Source: Clostridiales bacterium (GTDB lineage: Bacteria > Bacillota > Clostridia > Christensenellales > Borkfalkiaceae). Taken from it: a stretch of DNA of 64,000 nt. The position numbers were made by a program, and so were the translations under genes. Shown in pieces: positions 55,828-62,956 of the stretch (positions within the stretch are counted from its first letter, which is position 1; every line of letters starts with the position of its first letter). Below the pieces are notes generated by a model that was not told the DNA's origin, did no database searches, and was given only the letters and a program-made list of their open reading frames with translations. The DNA is taken from the NCBI GenBank assembly GCA_015055945.1, contig SVHH01000003.1, forward strand, positions 1 through 64,000, in the 5' to 3' direction.

Positions 55828-56286
55828 ATGAAATGCATGTATTGTGGTTGTTTAGACAGTAAGGTAATTGATTCACGCGCGGCTGAGGACGGAACTAATA
55901 TCCGCCGTAGACGTGAGTGCATTAGTTGCGGTAAGCGTTTTACGACTTATGAAACAGTTGAAAACACACCTATTTTTGTTGTTAAAAATAGCGGTGTTAG
56001 ACAAGCGTTCGATCCCAGCAAAATTCGCGCAGGCATTATAAAGGCTTGTGAAAAACGCCCTGTGCCCGCAAGTACTATCGATAAACTTATTGATGATATT
56101 CAAAAGAAAATTTATAATTCTTTAGCGCAAGAAGTTTCTAGCAAAGAAATAGGTGAAATGGTTTGTGAAGCATTAAAAGAAATTGACGAGGTTGCTTACG
56201 TTCGCTTTGCGTCAGTTTATCGTTCTTTTACCGATACAACTTCTTTTATTAAAGAACTTGAAAAAATGGTTAAAAAGGATAAATAA
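55828..56286 (+). CDS. nrdR: Transcriptional repressor NrdR
   Basis: 152-residue ATP/dATP-sensing repressor of ribonucleotide reductase genes. Zinc ribbon C3-x2-C6...C31-x2-C34 followed by RFTTYE, and an ATP-cone domain (about 49-139) with VVKNSGVRQAFDPSKIRAGI. Strong AAGGAG ribosome site. Followed 15 bases later by a dCMP deaminase, so two dNTP-pool genes are together. Confidence 0.96.
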   Translation: MKCMYCGCLDSKVIDSRAAEDGTNIRRRRECISCGKRFTTYETVENTPIFVVKNSGVRQAFDPSKIRAGIIKACEKRPVPASTIDKLIDDIQKKIYNSLAQEVSSKEIGEMVCEALKEIDEVAYVRFASVYRSFTDTTSFIKELEKMVKKDK

Positions 56287-56301
56287 TTAGGGGATATACA
56301 T

Positions 56302-56763
56302 ATGAATAAATGGGATAAAAGATTTATGGAACTTGCTGAAACAGTTGCAAGTTGGTCAAGTTGTTATCAAGAAAATAGACACGTTGGTGCTGTAATAGTT
56401 AAAGATAAAAGAATTTTAACTACTGGCTATAACGGCGCACCCGAAGGAATTAAGAGTTGTGCTGAACGTGGTGAATGTCTACGCCGTGTTAAGAATATTG
56501 CAAGCGGAACGATGCAAGAAGTTTGCTATGCTGTTCACGCTGAACAAAACGCAATTATTCAAGCAGCAAAACTTGGTGTAAGCCTGCAAGGCGCAACTAT
56601 GTACGTTACTCATCAACCGTGTGTTATCTGTACAAGAATGATTTTGAACTCTGGTGTTACCACAGTTATCTATAAAAACGGCTATCCCGATGAGTTTGCA
56701 CTTGAACTTTTTGCTCAGTCGGGCGTAAAATTAATAAAATATTCAGATTTAGAAAAAAACTAA
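56302..56763 (+). CDS. comEB: dCMP/deoxycytidylate deaminase (ComEB)
   Basis: 153-residue zinc deaminase that makes dUMP for dTMP synthesis. Zinc/catalytic motif HAEQNAI (His79, Glu81) and PCVICTRM (Cys107, Cys110); N-terminal RHVGAVIVKD and TGYNGAPEG loops are typical. The GGGGATAT ribosome site precedes the ATG. Confidence 0.93.
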   Translation: MNKWDKRFMELAETVASWSSCYQENRHVGAVIVKDKRILTTGYNGAPEGIKSCAERGECLRRVKNIASGTMQEVCYAVHAEQNAIIQAAKLGVSLQGATMYVTHQPCVICTRMILNSGVTTVIYKNGYPDEFALELFAQSGVKLIKYSDLEKN

Positions 56764-56773
56764 GTAAAACTGC

Positions 56774-56802
56774 TTGCAAAAAAATTAAAAATATAGTAGA
56801 AT
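56774..56802 (+). promoter_or_regulatory. Sigma-A promoter of tRNA-Ser
   Basis: TTGCAA (56774-56779), 17-bp spacer, TAGAAT (56797-56802). Confidence 0.7.
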
Positions 56803-56838
56803 ATATCATGTTGTGCGAAACAACGTGATATATTTATT

Positions 56839-56927
56839 GGAGAGCTATCGAAGTGGTCATAACGAGGCGGTCTTGAAAACCGTTTGGGTGCAAGCCCACG
56901 GGGGTTCGAATCCCTCGCTCTCCGCCA
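56839..56927 (+). tRNA. tRNA-Ser (anticodon TGA)
   Basis: 89-nt class II tRNA: acceptor GGAGAGC pairs GCTCTCC, anticodon stem CGGTC/..ACCG with loop giving TGA, long variable arm GGGTGCAAGCCCACG, T-loop TTCGAAT and encoded CCA. Its 3' end from the T-loop on is duplicated 202 bp downstream. Confidence 0.96.
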
Positions 56928-57002
56928 AGAAAAAAAGGAACTATTTAATTATAGTTCCTTTTTTCTTTGTGTAAAGTATAGGTATATGCGTAGGGGTTCG
57001 AA
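56907..57002 (+). repeat. Direct repeat copy 1: tRNA-Ser 3' end plus terminator
   Basis: Begins at CGAATCCC of the T-loop, runs through the acceptor 3' strand, CCA, the terminator hairpin and an AT-rich tail, and ends in a second T-loop-like GGGGTTCGAA. About 95% identical to 57109-57203. Confidence 0.9.
56929..56966 (+). terminator. tRNA-Ser terminator
   Basis: AAAGGAACTAT / ATAGTTCCTTTTTT stem; repeated at 57130-57169. Confidence 0.88.
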
Positions 57003-57108
57003 CGAAAGCGTTAAAAAAACAGTGGATACCCACTGTTTTTAGCGACTGACCGAAGACTTTTGCAAAGCACGGTTGGTTTTGTAGTTTTTGCTTTGCAAAA
57101 GGCAAGAG
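57003..57108. other. Hairpin-rich 106-bp insert between tRNA 3' repeats
   Basis: No reading frame. Holds two perfect inverted repeats: AAAAACAGTGG-ATAC-CCACTGTTTTT (57015-57040) and CTTTTGCAAAGC (57057-57068) / GCTTTGCAAAAG (57090-57101) with a 21-nt loop. It starts just after a T-loop-like TTCGAA and ends where the second tRNA 3' copy begins. Confidence 0.7.
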
Positions 57109-57203
57109 CGAATCCCTCGCTCTCCGCCAAGAAAAAAGGAACTATTTAATTATAGTTCCTTTTTTCTTTGTATAAAGTATAAGTATATGCGTAGGGATTC
57201 GAA
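57109..57203 (+). repeat. Direct repeat copy 2: orphan tRNA-Ser 3' end plus terminator
   Basis: Carries the tRNA 3' half from the T-loop to CCA without any tRNA 5' half in front, then the same terminator and tail, ending GGGATTCGAA. Differs from copy 1 by one A deletion and three or so substitutions. Confidence 0.9.
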
Positions 57204-57398
57204 TAAAGTGATAAAGATTTTTTGGAAGTTTTTAACTTCCTTTTTTTTATTTTATTAAATTTTCTTTTATTTAATCATTTGATTTGTTATAATATTATTA
57301 ATATTACTCTACGAATAGTTGAATTCTCCACACTCAACTATTGGTATGTAGACTTTTTAGTCTTAATCGTATATGATTAAGACATAGGAGGAGCAAAT
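57204..57398 (+). promoter_or_regulatory. Leader region of the XRE gene: terminator and two hairpins
   Basis: Contains a terminator GGAAGTT-TTT-AACTTCC plus eight T (57224-57248), a TATAAT at 57288-57293 without a clear -35, and two inverted repeats, AATAGTTGA / TCAACTATT (57314-57342) and GTCTTAATC / GATTAAGAC (57360-57383), the last one just before the AGGAGG ribosome site. They could be autoregulatory operators or mRNA hairpins. Confidence 0.6.
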
Positions 57399-58010
57399 AT
57401 GGATCAAATTAAAATTGGTAAATTTATTGCTGAGTGCAGAAAAAAACAAGGTTTAACACAATTAGAGTTGGCTGATAAACTTTGTGTTACGGACAGAGCC
57501 GTTTCTAAATGGGAGAACGGAAAATCAATGCCTGATTCGTCTATTATGATTGAGTTGTGCAATATTCTTAATATCAGCGTCAATGACTTGTTGTGTGGGG
57601 AGGTTGTAACTATGGATGATCATAAGGAAAAACTTGATAAAACTATTATTGAAATGGTTAAGCAAAAAGAAGATAATGATAAAAAACTTTTATCTTTAGA
57701 AATATTAATTGGTATACTATCAATGATTATTCTACTTGGGTTTACTATTAGTGCGGCTTATATCGAAATGGCAGATTGGCTTAAGGTTTGTTTAATAGTA
57801 AGTGGATTTATTATTTGTTTTATTGGTATATATTTTGCAATTAAAATAGAGCAAACGGCAGGGTATTATAAGTGTGCTAAATGTGGGAATAAGTACGTGC
57901 CATCTTTTAACAAAGTTCTTTTCGCTATGCATTTTGGCAGAACAAGATATATGAAATGTCCAAAATGCGGCAAAAAATCTTGGCAAAAGAAAGTTATTAG
58001 TAAAGAATAA
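57399..58010 (+). CDS. XRE-family regulator with membrane spans and C-terminal zinc ribbon
   Basis: 203 residues. N-terminal Cro/CI helix-turn-helix (about 6-62, TQLELADKLCVTDRAVSKWENGK), a charged linker, two membrane spans (about 101-123 and 128-150) and a C-terminal zinc ribbon (CAKCGNKY near 160-167 and CPKCGKKS near 188-195). A DNA-binding domain tethered to the membrane suggests sensing at the membrane, but no partner or target is seen. AGGAGG ribosome site. Confidence 0.85.
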   Translation: MDQIKIGKFIAECRKKQGLTQLELADKLCVTDRAVSKWENGKSMPDSSIMIELCNILNISVNDLLCGEVVTMDDHKEKLDKTIIEMVKQKEDNDKKLLSLEILIGILSMIILLGFTISAAYIEMADWLKVCLIVSGFIICFIGIYFAIKIEQTAGYYKCAKCGNKYVPSFNKVLFAMHFGRTRYMKCPKCGKKSWQKKVISKE

Positions 58011-58031
58011 ATATAGTGCTCCACCTAAAAT

Positions 58032-58065
58032 AAAAAAGACGCTAAATTTGAAGCGTCTTTTTTTA
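58032..58065 (+). terminator. Terminator after the XRE gene
   Basis: AAAAAGACGC / GCGTCTTTTTTT stem. Confidence 0.88.
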
Positions 58066-58074
58066 TTTTACCTA

Positions 58075-58103
58075 TTGAAAAACTAATATAAGTTTGCTAT
58101 AAT
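58075..58103 (+). promoter_or_regulatory. Sigma-A promoter of the beta-CASP gene
   Basis: TTGAAA (58075-58080), 17-bp spacer, TATAAT (58098-58103). Confidence 0.75.
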
Positions 58104-58165
58104 ATAATTAATAAAGGTAATCGTTAAAAAGAGTGGTGGCATAAAATAATTTAAGGGGTAAAAAC

Positions 58166-59776
58166 ATGAAAATTCAATTTATCGGCGCAACACACGAAGT
58201 AACTGGCAGTTGTACACTTTTAGAAGTTAATAGAAAGTATTATCTTGTTGACTGTGGTATGGAGCAAGGTAAAGACGTGTTCCAAAATATTACTTTGCCC
58301 GTGCCTGCAAGTGAAATTGAAGCGGTATTTTTAACGCACGCACATATCGACCACTCGGGTATGTTACCAAGATTATATCGTGATGGCTTTAAAGGTAGTA
58401 TTTACGCTACGGAAGCGACTACGAATCTGTGTGACATAATGCTTAGAGATTCGGCTCATATCCAAGAATTTGAAGCACAATGGCGTACAAGAAAAGCGGA
58501 GCGTGCTGGTGAAAAGGCTGTTGAGCCAGTTTACGATATGCAAGATGCTATTAAAACAATAGCACTCTTTAGACCGTGTAATTACGGTGAAATCATTTAT
58601 CCTGCGGAAGGTATTCAATTAAGATTTACCGATATCGGGCATTTGCTCGGTTCGGCATGTATAGAATTGTGGCTTAAAGAAGGCGAAACTGAACGTAAAA
58701 TTGTTTTTAGTGGGGACGTTGGTAATATAAATCAGCGTATTATTAAAGACCCGCAACAAGTTGAAGAAACCGATTATCTTGTAATAGAATCAACTTACGG
58801 TAACCGCGTGCACGCAACCGATAGATCAAACGTTGTTAAGGATCTTGCAAATTATATTCAAAGCACCTTTGATAAGGGCGGGAACGTAGTTATTCCGTCG
58901 TTTGCAATAGGTAGAACGCAAGAACTATTATATGCTCTACGTGAGATTAAACAAGAGAAAATGGTTAAAGGGCACGATGGGTTTAAAGTGTATCTTGATA
59001 GCCCGCTTGCTCAAGACGCTACGGCTATTTTTATGCAATGCGACCCCGAATGTTTTGATGAAGAAACCAAAGCAGTGTTAAAACAAGGTATAAACCCCAT
59101 TTGGTTTGACGATATTAAGATTACGGCAACTGCGGAAGAATCTAAGGCTATTAACTTTAACAATGACCCCAAAGTTATTATATCTGCTAGTGGAATGTGT
59201 GAAGCGGGTAGAATTCGCCATCATTTGAAGCATAATTTATGGAAGAAGAATAATACAATATTATTCGTAGGCTATCAAGCGGAAGGTTCGCTCGGTAGGC
59301 AACTTATCGAAGGCGTAAAAAAAGTTACGCTTTTTGGTGAAGAAATTACCGTGCGCGCAAACATCGTTTCATTAAAAGGCAGCAGTGGGCACGCCGATAA
59401 AGACGGCTTAATGAAGTGGATAAAAGGCTTCAATTCTAAACCTAAGCAAATTTTTGTAAATCACGGCGAAAACGATGCTTGCGAAGATTTTAAAGCCTTG
59501 TTGCTTGATAATGGTTATAGGGCAGATGCGCCGTTTAGCGGTACTGAATATGACCTTATTACTGGTAATATTACCGTATTTACTGAAGGCAAATATATTG
59601 ATAGAGAGCGTGCGTTTAAGGGCGCAACTCGTGCTGAGGGCGTTTATAAACAAATGCTTGATGAAGCGCAAAAACTTCTTACGCTTGTTAAGAGTAGAAA
59701 AGGAAGAACTAATAAAGATAATGCTAAATTAACTTCTCAAATTCGCGCGCTTTATGATAAATGGAAAGGAGAATAA
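58166..59776 (+). CDS. MBL-fold beta-CASP RNA-specific nuclease-like protein
   Basis: 536-residue metallo-beta-lactamase of the beta-CASP family (archaeal/eukaryotic CPSF-73-like, not RNase J). Metal motif HAHIDHSG near 58-65, further ligands in GHLLGSA near 159-165, DVGN near 183-186 and the beta-CASP region with PSFAIGRTQELL near 246-257, SASGMCEAGRIRHHLK near 340-355, and RMMBL SLKGSSGHADKDGL near 404-417. Likely an RNase acting on single-stranded RNA; target unknown. Its stop is directly followed by the LOG gene. Confidence 0.88.
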   Translation: MKIQFIGATHEVTGSCTLLEVNRKYYLVDCGMEQGKDVFQNITLPVPASEIEAVFLTHAHIDHSGMLPRLYRDGFKGSIYATEATTNLCDIMLRDSAHIQEFEAQWRTRKAERAGEKAVEPVYDMQDAIKTIALFRPCNYGEIIYPAEGIQLRFTDIGHLLGSACIELWLKEGETERKIVFSGDVGNINQRIIKDPQQVEETDYLVIESTYGNRVHATDRSNVVKDLANYIQSTFDKGGNVVIPSFAIGRTQELLYALREIKQEKMVKGHDGFKVYLDSPLAQDATAIFMQCDPECFDEETKAVLKQGINPIWFDDIKITATAEESKAINFNNDPKVIISASGMCEAGRIRHHLKHNLWKKNNTILFVGYQAEGSLGRQLIEGVKKVTLFGEEITVRANIVSLKGSSGHADKDGLMKWIKGFNSKPKQIFVNHGENDACEDFKALLLDNGYRADAPFSGTEYDLITGNITVFTEGKYIDRERAFKGATRAEGVYKQMLDEAQKLLTLVKSRKGRTNKDNAKLTSQIRALYDKWKGE

Positions 59777-60358
59777 ATGAGATTATGTGTGTATGGTGCT
59801 GCATCAAGCAGTATCAATCAAGAATTTATTGACAAAGTAGAACAGTTTGGTTTTCAACTTGCAAAAAAAGGTCATTCGCTTGTTTTTGGTGCTGGGAAAA
59901 ACGGACTTATGGGCGCAACCGCGCGCGGCGTTAAAAAGGCGGGCGGATATATTCTTGGTGTTGTTCCTAAGTTTTTTGACGAACAAACAATTGAAGTTAT
60001 CTATGATGAGTGTGATGAACTTATTCAGCCTGACACTATGCGTGAGCGCAAAAAAATTATGGAAGATAATGCTGATGCGTTCGTGGTTGTTCCAGGCGGT
60101 ATAGGCACTTTTGAAGAATTTTTTGAAATTTTAACCTTAAAACAATTGTGTCGACACGATAAACCTATTGTAATCTATAATCTGCAAGGCTATTATAATG
60201 AACTATACGCTATGCTTGAAACAGCAACCGATAAAAAGTTTTTGAGAAAAGATTGCTTAGAACTTTTTAAAATATGTGATGATTTAGAAGAGTTGTTTAA
60301 TTATTTAGAAAACTACAAGCCTACGAATAGAAGTATTAAAGATATGAAAGATGGTTGA
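59777..60358 (+). CDS. LOG family (cytokinin riboside 5'-monophosphate phosphoribohydrolase-like) protein
   Basis: 193 residues with the LOG signature P-G-G-x-G-T-x2-E (PGGIGTFEE near 106-114) and the upstream R-x2-K (MRERKK near 88-93). The family cleaves nucleoside monophosphates to base and ribose phosphate. Adjacent start/stop with the nuclease gene (no gap) suggests a nucleotide salvage or RNA turnover link, which is inference. Confidence 0.9.
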   Translation: MRLCVYGAASSSINQEFIDKVEQFGFQLAKKGHSLVFGAGKNGLMGATARGVKKAGGYILGVVPKFFDEQTIEVIYDECDELIQPDTMRERKKIMEDNADAFVVVPGGIGTFEEFFEILTLKQLCRHDKPIVIYNLQGYYNELYAMLETATDKKFLRKDCLELFKICDDLEELFNYLENYKPTNRSIKDMKDG

Positions 60359-60374
60359 TATTTAGTATAAATTT

Positions 60375-60408
60375 AAAAGCGTTACTTAAAATTTTAAGTA
60401 ACGCTTTT
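60375..60408. terminator. 34-bp perfect palindrome terminator after the LOG gene
   Basis: AAAAGCGTTACTTAAAA and its exact complement with no spacer; A and T ends make it bidirectional. Confidence 0.85.
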
Positions 60409-60424
60409 AATATTATAAAATACA

Positions 60425-60453
60425 TTGACAATTATTACTAAATAAAGTAAAAT
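60425..60453 (+). promoter_or_regulatory. Orphan consensus promoter facing the att-like boundary
   Basis: TTGACA (60425-60430), 17-bp spacer, TAAAAT (60448-60453), but only a hairpin and the tRNA fragment lie downstream for 1.4 kb on this strand. Confidence 0.55.
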
Positions 60454-60495
60454 ATTACATATAATTTTAATTGCTTTAGGTGTTTAATAAAAAAT

Positions 60496-60527
60496 AAAGC
60501 ACCGAGCAAAACTTTACTCGATGCTTT
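60496..60527. terminator. Terminator of the truncated minus-strand tRNA
   Basis: AAAGCA-CGAG...CTCG-TGCTTT stem, A-rich run left (T tract on the minus strand), immediately after the encoded CCA. Confidence 0.75.
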
Positions 60528-60551
60528 TGGCAGGGGAGACGCGACTCGAAC
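60528..60551 (-). pseudogene. tRNA 3'-end fragment, probable attachment site of an integrated element
   Basis: On the minus strand the sequence reads T-loop TTCGAGT, T-stem CGCGT, acceptor CTCCCCT, G, CCA, then a terminator. The 5' part of the tRNA is missing: to the right of 60551 the sequence does not pair with the T-stem. This is what is left on one side when an element integrates into a tRNA 3' end; the intact tRNA would lie at the far end, beyond the window. Isotype cannot be told. Confidence 0.7.
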
Positions 60552-60709
60552 GAACGCTCTCTCCGTTTAATTTTATCCCTACAGTAGGAGATATTCGTGT
60601 TTTTTGGTGCTTTTATTATAGTAAAAGTGCCTTTTTTTGTCAAATAAAAAAGTTCGTATAGTAGGAAAAATTTTTAATATGAGTTAAAAAAGTGCAACCA
60701 AAATGCAAC
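60552..60709. other. Left-end region of the putative element
   Basis: No gene. Contains the palindrome CCTACAGTAGG (60578-60588), a related GTATAGTAGGA (60656-60666), and a tandem TGCAACC-AAAA-TGCAACC near 60692-60710, the kind of short arm repeats found near integrase sites. A third related motif, CCCTATAGTAGGG, is at 63003-63015. Confidence 0.5.
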
Positions 60710-61393
60710 CTAAAACCAATTTTTAGCAATAATTAATATGTTTTGACAATTGGTTGATATTTGAGAAATTGCAATTGATAAATCAGTTCTAATATCTTTA
60801 TAACTTCCGCTAATTGCACTGTTTTCATCTAAATATTTGTCAAGAAAATTATTATATACTGTTTTTATTTCTTCAAATTGAGTCTTGCAAGCTGAAAATT
60901 CGTTATAATTTCCGCAAGCGGTTATTCCATTTTCTATTTCTATGTTAATTTCGACGAACGATAAAACCGCATAAATTACATATTGTCTTTGATATTTGTC
61001 TGTTGAAAAGTTATAAGAAGAAATTAGATAATTACCAACTTCGGTGATTTTTACTATTATTCCATCTTCATTTTTAATAATATCATTAGCATTTACTATT
61101 AGTTCGGTTGATTTTTTATTGCATATAGAACAAGTGCCAATTCCAACGCTATGACCGTTAGCATTTCCCCAAGTTGTGCCACAATATTCACAAGTTTTTG
61201 GTTTATCGCAAGTTGCGTCTAACCAATTATGATTTAATCTTTCTTGTTCAACAATTCCGCATTTATTACATATTTTAGGCGCAAAGCAAGTTGCTTGTTC
61301 AACTGACCAATCGTGTTTACACTCACAAGCGGTTAAGTTAAATAAAAAAACAAGTGATAAAATAATCAATAGAATTTTTGAAAGTTTCTTCAT
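60710..61393 (-). CDS. Lipoprotein with three CxxC zinc-ribbon-like repeats
   Basis: 227 residues. Signal peptide with lipobox LTAC (lipidated Cys23). Residues about 25-95 form three imperfect repeats of the type H-x-W-x4-T-C-x3-K-x-C-x2-C-G (CNKCG, CEYCG, CSICN), often seen on the surface proteins of gut Firmicutes and probably metal-binding. The remainder (about 95-227) is a helical domain of unknown type. AGGAG precedes the ATG. Lies just inside the proposed element; possible cargo. Confidence 0.8.
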   Translation of the reverse strand: MKKLSKILLIILSLVFLFNLTACECKHDWSVEQATCFAPKICNKCGIVEQERLNHNWLDATCDKPKTCEYCGTTWGNANGHSVGIGTCSICNKKSTELIVNANDIIKNEDGIIVKITEVGNYLISSYNFSTDKYQRQYVIYAVLSFVEINIEIENGITACGNYNEFSACKTQFEEIKTVYNNFLDKYLDENSAISGSYKDIRTDLSIAISQISTNCQNILIIAKNWF

Positions 61394-61410
61394 AGTTTTC
61401 TCCTAAAATA

Positions 61411-61551
61411 AAAAAGTGTGCCCCATAAAGAGACACACCCAAAAATGTATCTCTCAATGTTGCGACACACTTTTTACCCAAATTAAAGGCGAGAGAATAC
61501 AATTTTTACATAGTATTCCCCTTAATTTGGGCTTTTATTAAAGTGTATCGC
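61411..61551 (-). promoter_or_regulatory. Structured leader with competing helices (attenuator-like) upstream of the lipoprotein
   Basis: Between the promoter and the ribosome site the minus-strand RNA has (5' to 3') an element A (61540-61551) that pairs with B (61462-61473) over 12 positions with one G-U, enclosing a nested hairpin (61477-61486 / 61522-61531 and 61495-61500 / 61513-61518). The same B region (61466-61475, CACACTTTTT on +) also pairs perfectly over 10 bp with C (61411-61420), enclosing a 9-bp hairpin; this second form ends in a U-rich tract and would be a terminator. The two forms exclude each other, the layout of a riboswitch or attenuator. No known class matched. Confidence 0.55.
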
Positions 61552-61557
61552 ATAATT

Positions 61558-61586
61558 ATTCTAACATAATAAAAATAATAAGTCAA
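61558..61586 (-). promoter_or_regulatory. Sigma-A promoter of the lipoprotein leader
   Basis: On the minus strand TTGACT (61581-61586), 17-bp spacer, TAGAAT (61558-61563). Confidence 0.7.
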
Positions 61587-61906
61587 TCGGTTTTGTTTGC
61601 CGTGTGAGTGTTTAATAGCGACAATATGCATTATTTAGAAAATTCTTTTGAATAAGCGTGTAAAATACCCCTAATAATAGTGTTTGTAAAGGTAGACCTT
61701 TGCGAACATTGTTTTTTTCTATAAATTTGATATTTTATTGTGTTCGTTAATGTTTGAAAAATAATTTGCGAATATTCGTAAAAATAGTTGACATTTACGA
61801 ACGCTCGTGCTATTATACTAACAAGATAAATCTCTTATCTTACTTTATAAGATTAAGCGGATAAAAAGGAATAAAAGGAAATTTTAGAAATTAAGGAGAA
61901 AAGAAA
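61587..61906 (+). promoter_or_regulatory. Recombinase promoter region with operator-like repeats
   Basis: Strong promoter TTGACA (61788-61793), 17-bp spacer, TATTAT (61811-61816). Two similar partial palindromes, CGAATATTCG (61769-61778) and ACGAACGCTCGT (61798-61809, between the -35 and -10 boxes), could bind an autoregulator; other CGAA/TTCG words lie upstream (about 61700, 61744). The rest (61587-61695) shows nothing. Confidence 0.6.
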
Positions 61907-62533
61907 ATGTCAAATGTATATGGATATGCGCGCGTGAGTTCTATCGACCAAAATCTTGATAGACAAATTGAGCAGTTAAAAGAATTTGTGTTAGATAGTA
62001 GATACATTGTTTGCGACAAGGCAAGCGGAAAAGACTTTGACCGAAAAGGTTATAATTTGCTTGTAGGTGGCGAAAATAACGCTCCCTTGCTACGTTCGGG
62101 TGATTTGCTTGTAATCACTTCACTTGACCGCTTGGGGCGTAATTATAGCGAAATAAAGCACCAATGGGAATATATAACACATACTTTGCAAGTAGATATA
62201 AAGGTTTTGGATATGCCGTTATTAGACACAAGAACAAACGACCAAAGTCTTGATAAACGTTTTATAGCGGACTTGGTGTTGCAAATTCTTTCATATACTG
62301 CGGAAAAGGAAAGAGCCTTTATAAAGAAAAGACAAAGACAAGGAATTGACGTTGCAAAGGCAAAAGGGAAAGTTTTGGGTAGACCACAAGCAACCTATCC
62401 GCAAGAGTGGGAAAAGTTCTATAAAAAATGGAAAGACGGCGAAATAACCGCCGTCCAATGTATGGATATTTTAAGTTTGAAAAGAACAACTTTTTATAAG
62501 TTAGTTAAAGGGTTTGAAAGTAGTTCTAAATAA
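61907..62533 (+). CDS. Serine recombinase (resolvase/invertase family)
   Basis: 208-residue small serine recombinase. N-terminal YGYARVSSIDQNLDRQ with catalytic Ser11, then SLDRLGRN near 63-70, the E-helix region ERAFIKKRQRQGIDVAKAKGKVLGRP near 139-164 and a C-terminal helix-turn-helix. Such enzymes resolve replicon dimers or invert segments rather than integrate into tRNA genes, so the integrase of the element is expected elsewhere. AAGGAG ribosome site and consensus promoter. Confidence 0.93.
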   Translation: MSNVYGYARVSSIDQNLDRQIEQLKEFVLDSRYIVCDKASGKDFDRKGYNLLVGGENNAPLLRSGDLLVITSLDRLGRNYSEIKHQWEYITHTLQVDIKVLDMPLLDTRTNDQSLDKRFIADLVLQILSYTAEKERAFIKKRQRQGIDVAKAKGKVLGRPQATYPQEWEKFYKKWKDGEITAVQCMDILSLKRTTFYKLVKGFESSSK

Positions 62534-62540
62534 GAGTTTT

Positions 62541-62597
62541 GACGGCGTTTAAGTAGTTGTTGAGTTAGTTTCTTAATGATTGCGATAAACCGCCGTC
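62541..62597 (+). terminator. Large-loop hairpin after the recombinase
   Basis: GACGGCGTTT (62541-62550) and AAACCGCCGTC (62587-62597) with one bulged C and a 36-nt loop, followed by two copies of TTGTCTTATTTT. Acts as terminator or marks a replication/recombination site. Confidence 0.5.
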
Positions 62598-62614
62598 ATT
62601 GTCTTATTTTTGTC

Positions 62615-62956
62615 TTATTTTAAGGTGTTTTGCTTGTTTATTATGTAGCATAATAATTTTTCTATCTCATAATAATTTAACAATATTTTAACGTCTATTT
62701 CTTCGGCTTCTTTTGTTAATAAACACGCTCCAATTGTAAGCATATTATCTTTGCTTATGGATATTACGCCTATATCAAAGAAAATATCTGCGCTTTCTAA
62801 TTGCTTATAAAATATTGTTTCATCACTTATATCATAGTGAAAAGTATAACATTTTTCTTTTTTAATATCATTATCTTTTTTAAGCCCATAAATCAAAGTT
62901 GTGTCTAACCTTGTATTAAGTAAAAGTTTTCCGTTTTTCTTGTTAATAAATCTCAT
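62615..62956 (-). CDS. Hypothetical element-borne protein
   Basis: 113 residues, no recognised family. Preceded by AAGGAGATTAAAAA, so translation is likely. The sequence is charged and Lys/Asp/Glu-rich with alternating strand-like segments (e.g. IGVISISKDNMLTIGACLL near 64-82) and a helical end. It follows the replication-like gene on the same strand and might be its accessory partner. Confidence 0.65.
   Translation of the reverse strand: MRFINKKNGKLLLNTRLDTTLIYGLKKDNDIKKEKCYTFHYDISDETIFYKQLESADIFFDIGVISISKDNMLTIGACLLTKEAEEIDVKILLNYYEIEKLLCYIINKQNTLK

Noticed and set aside
57015..57101. CRISPR-like or retron structure in the tRNA-Ser scar
   Set aside because: Two unrelated hairpins, no regular repeat spacing, no cas or reverse transcriptase gene near by.
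60528..60615. Complete tRNA gene at the element boundary
   Set aside because: Only the T-loop to CCA part is present; no D-arm, anticodon arm or 5' acceptor strand follows.
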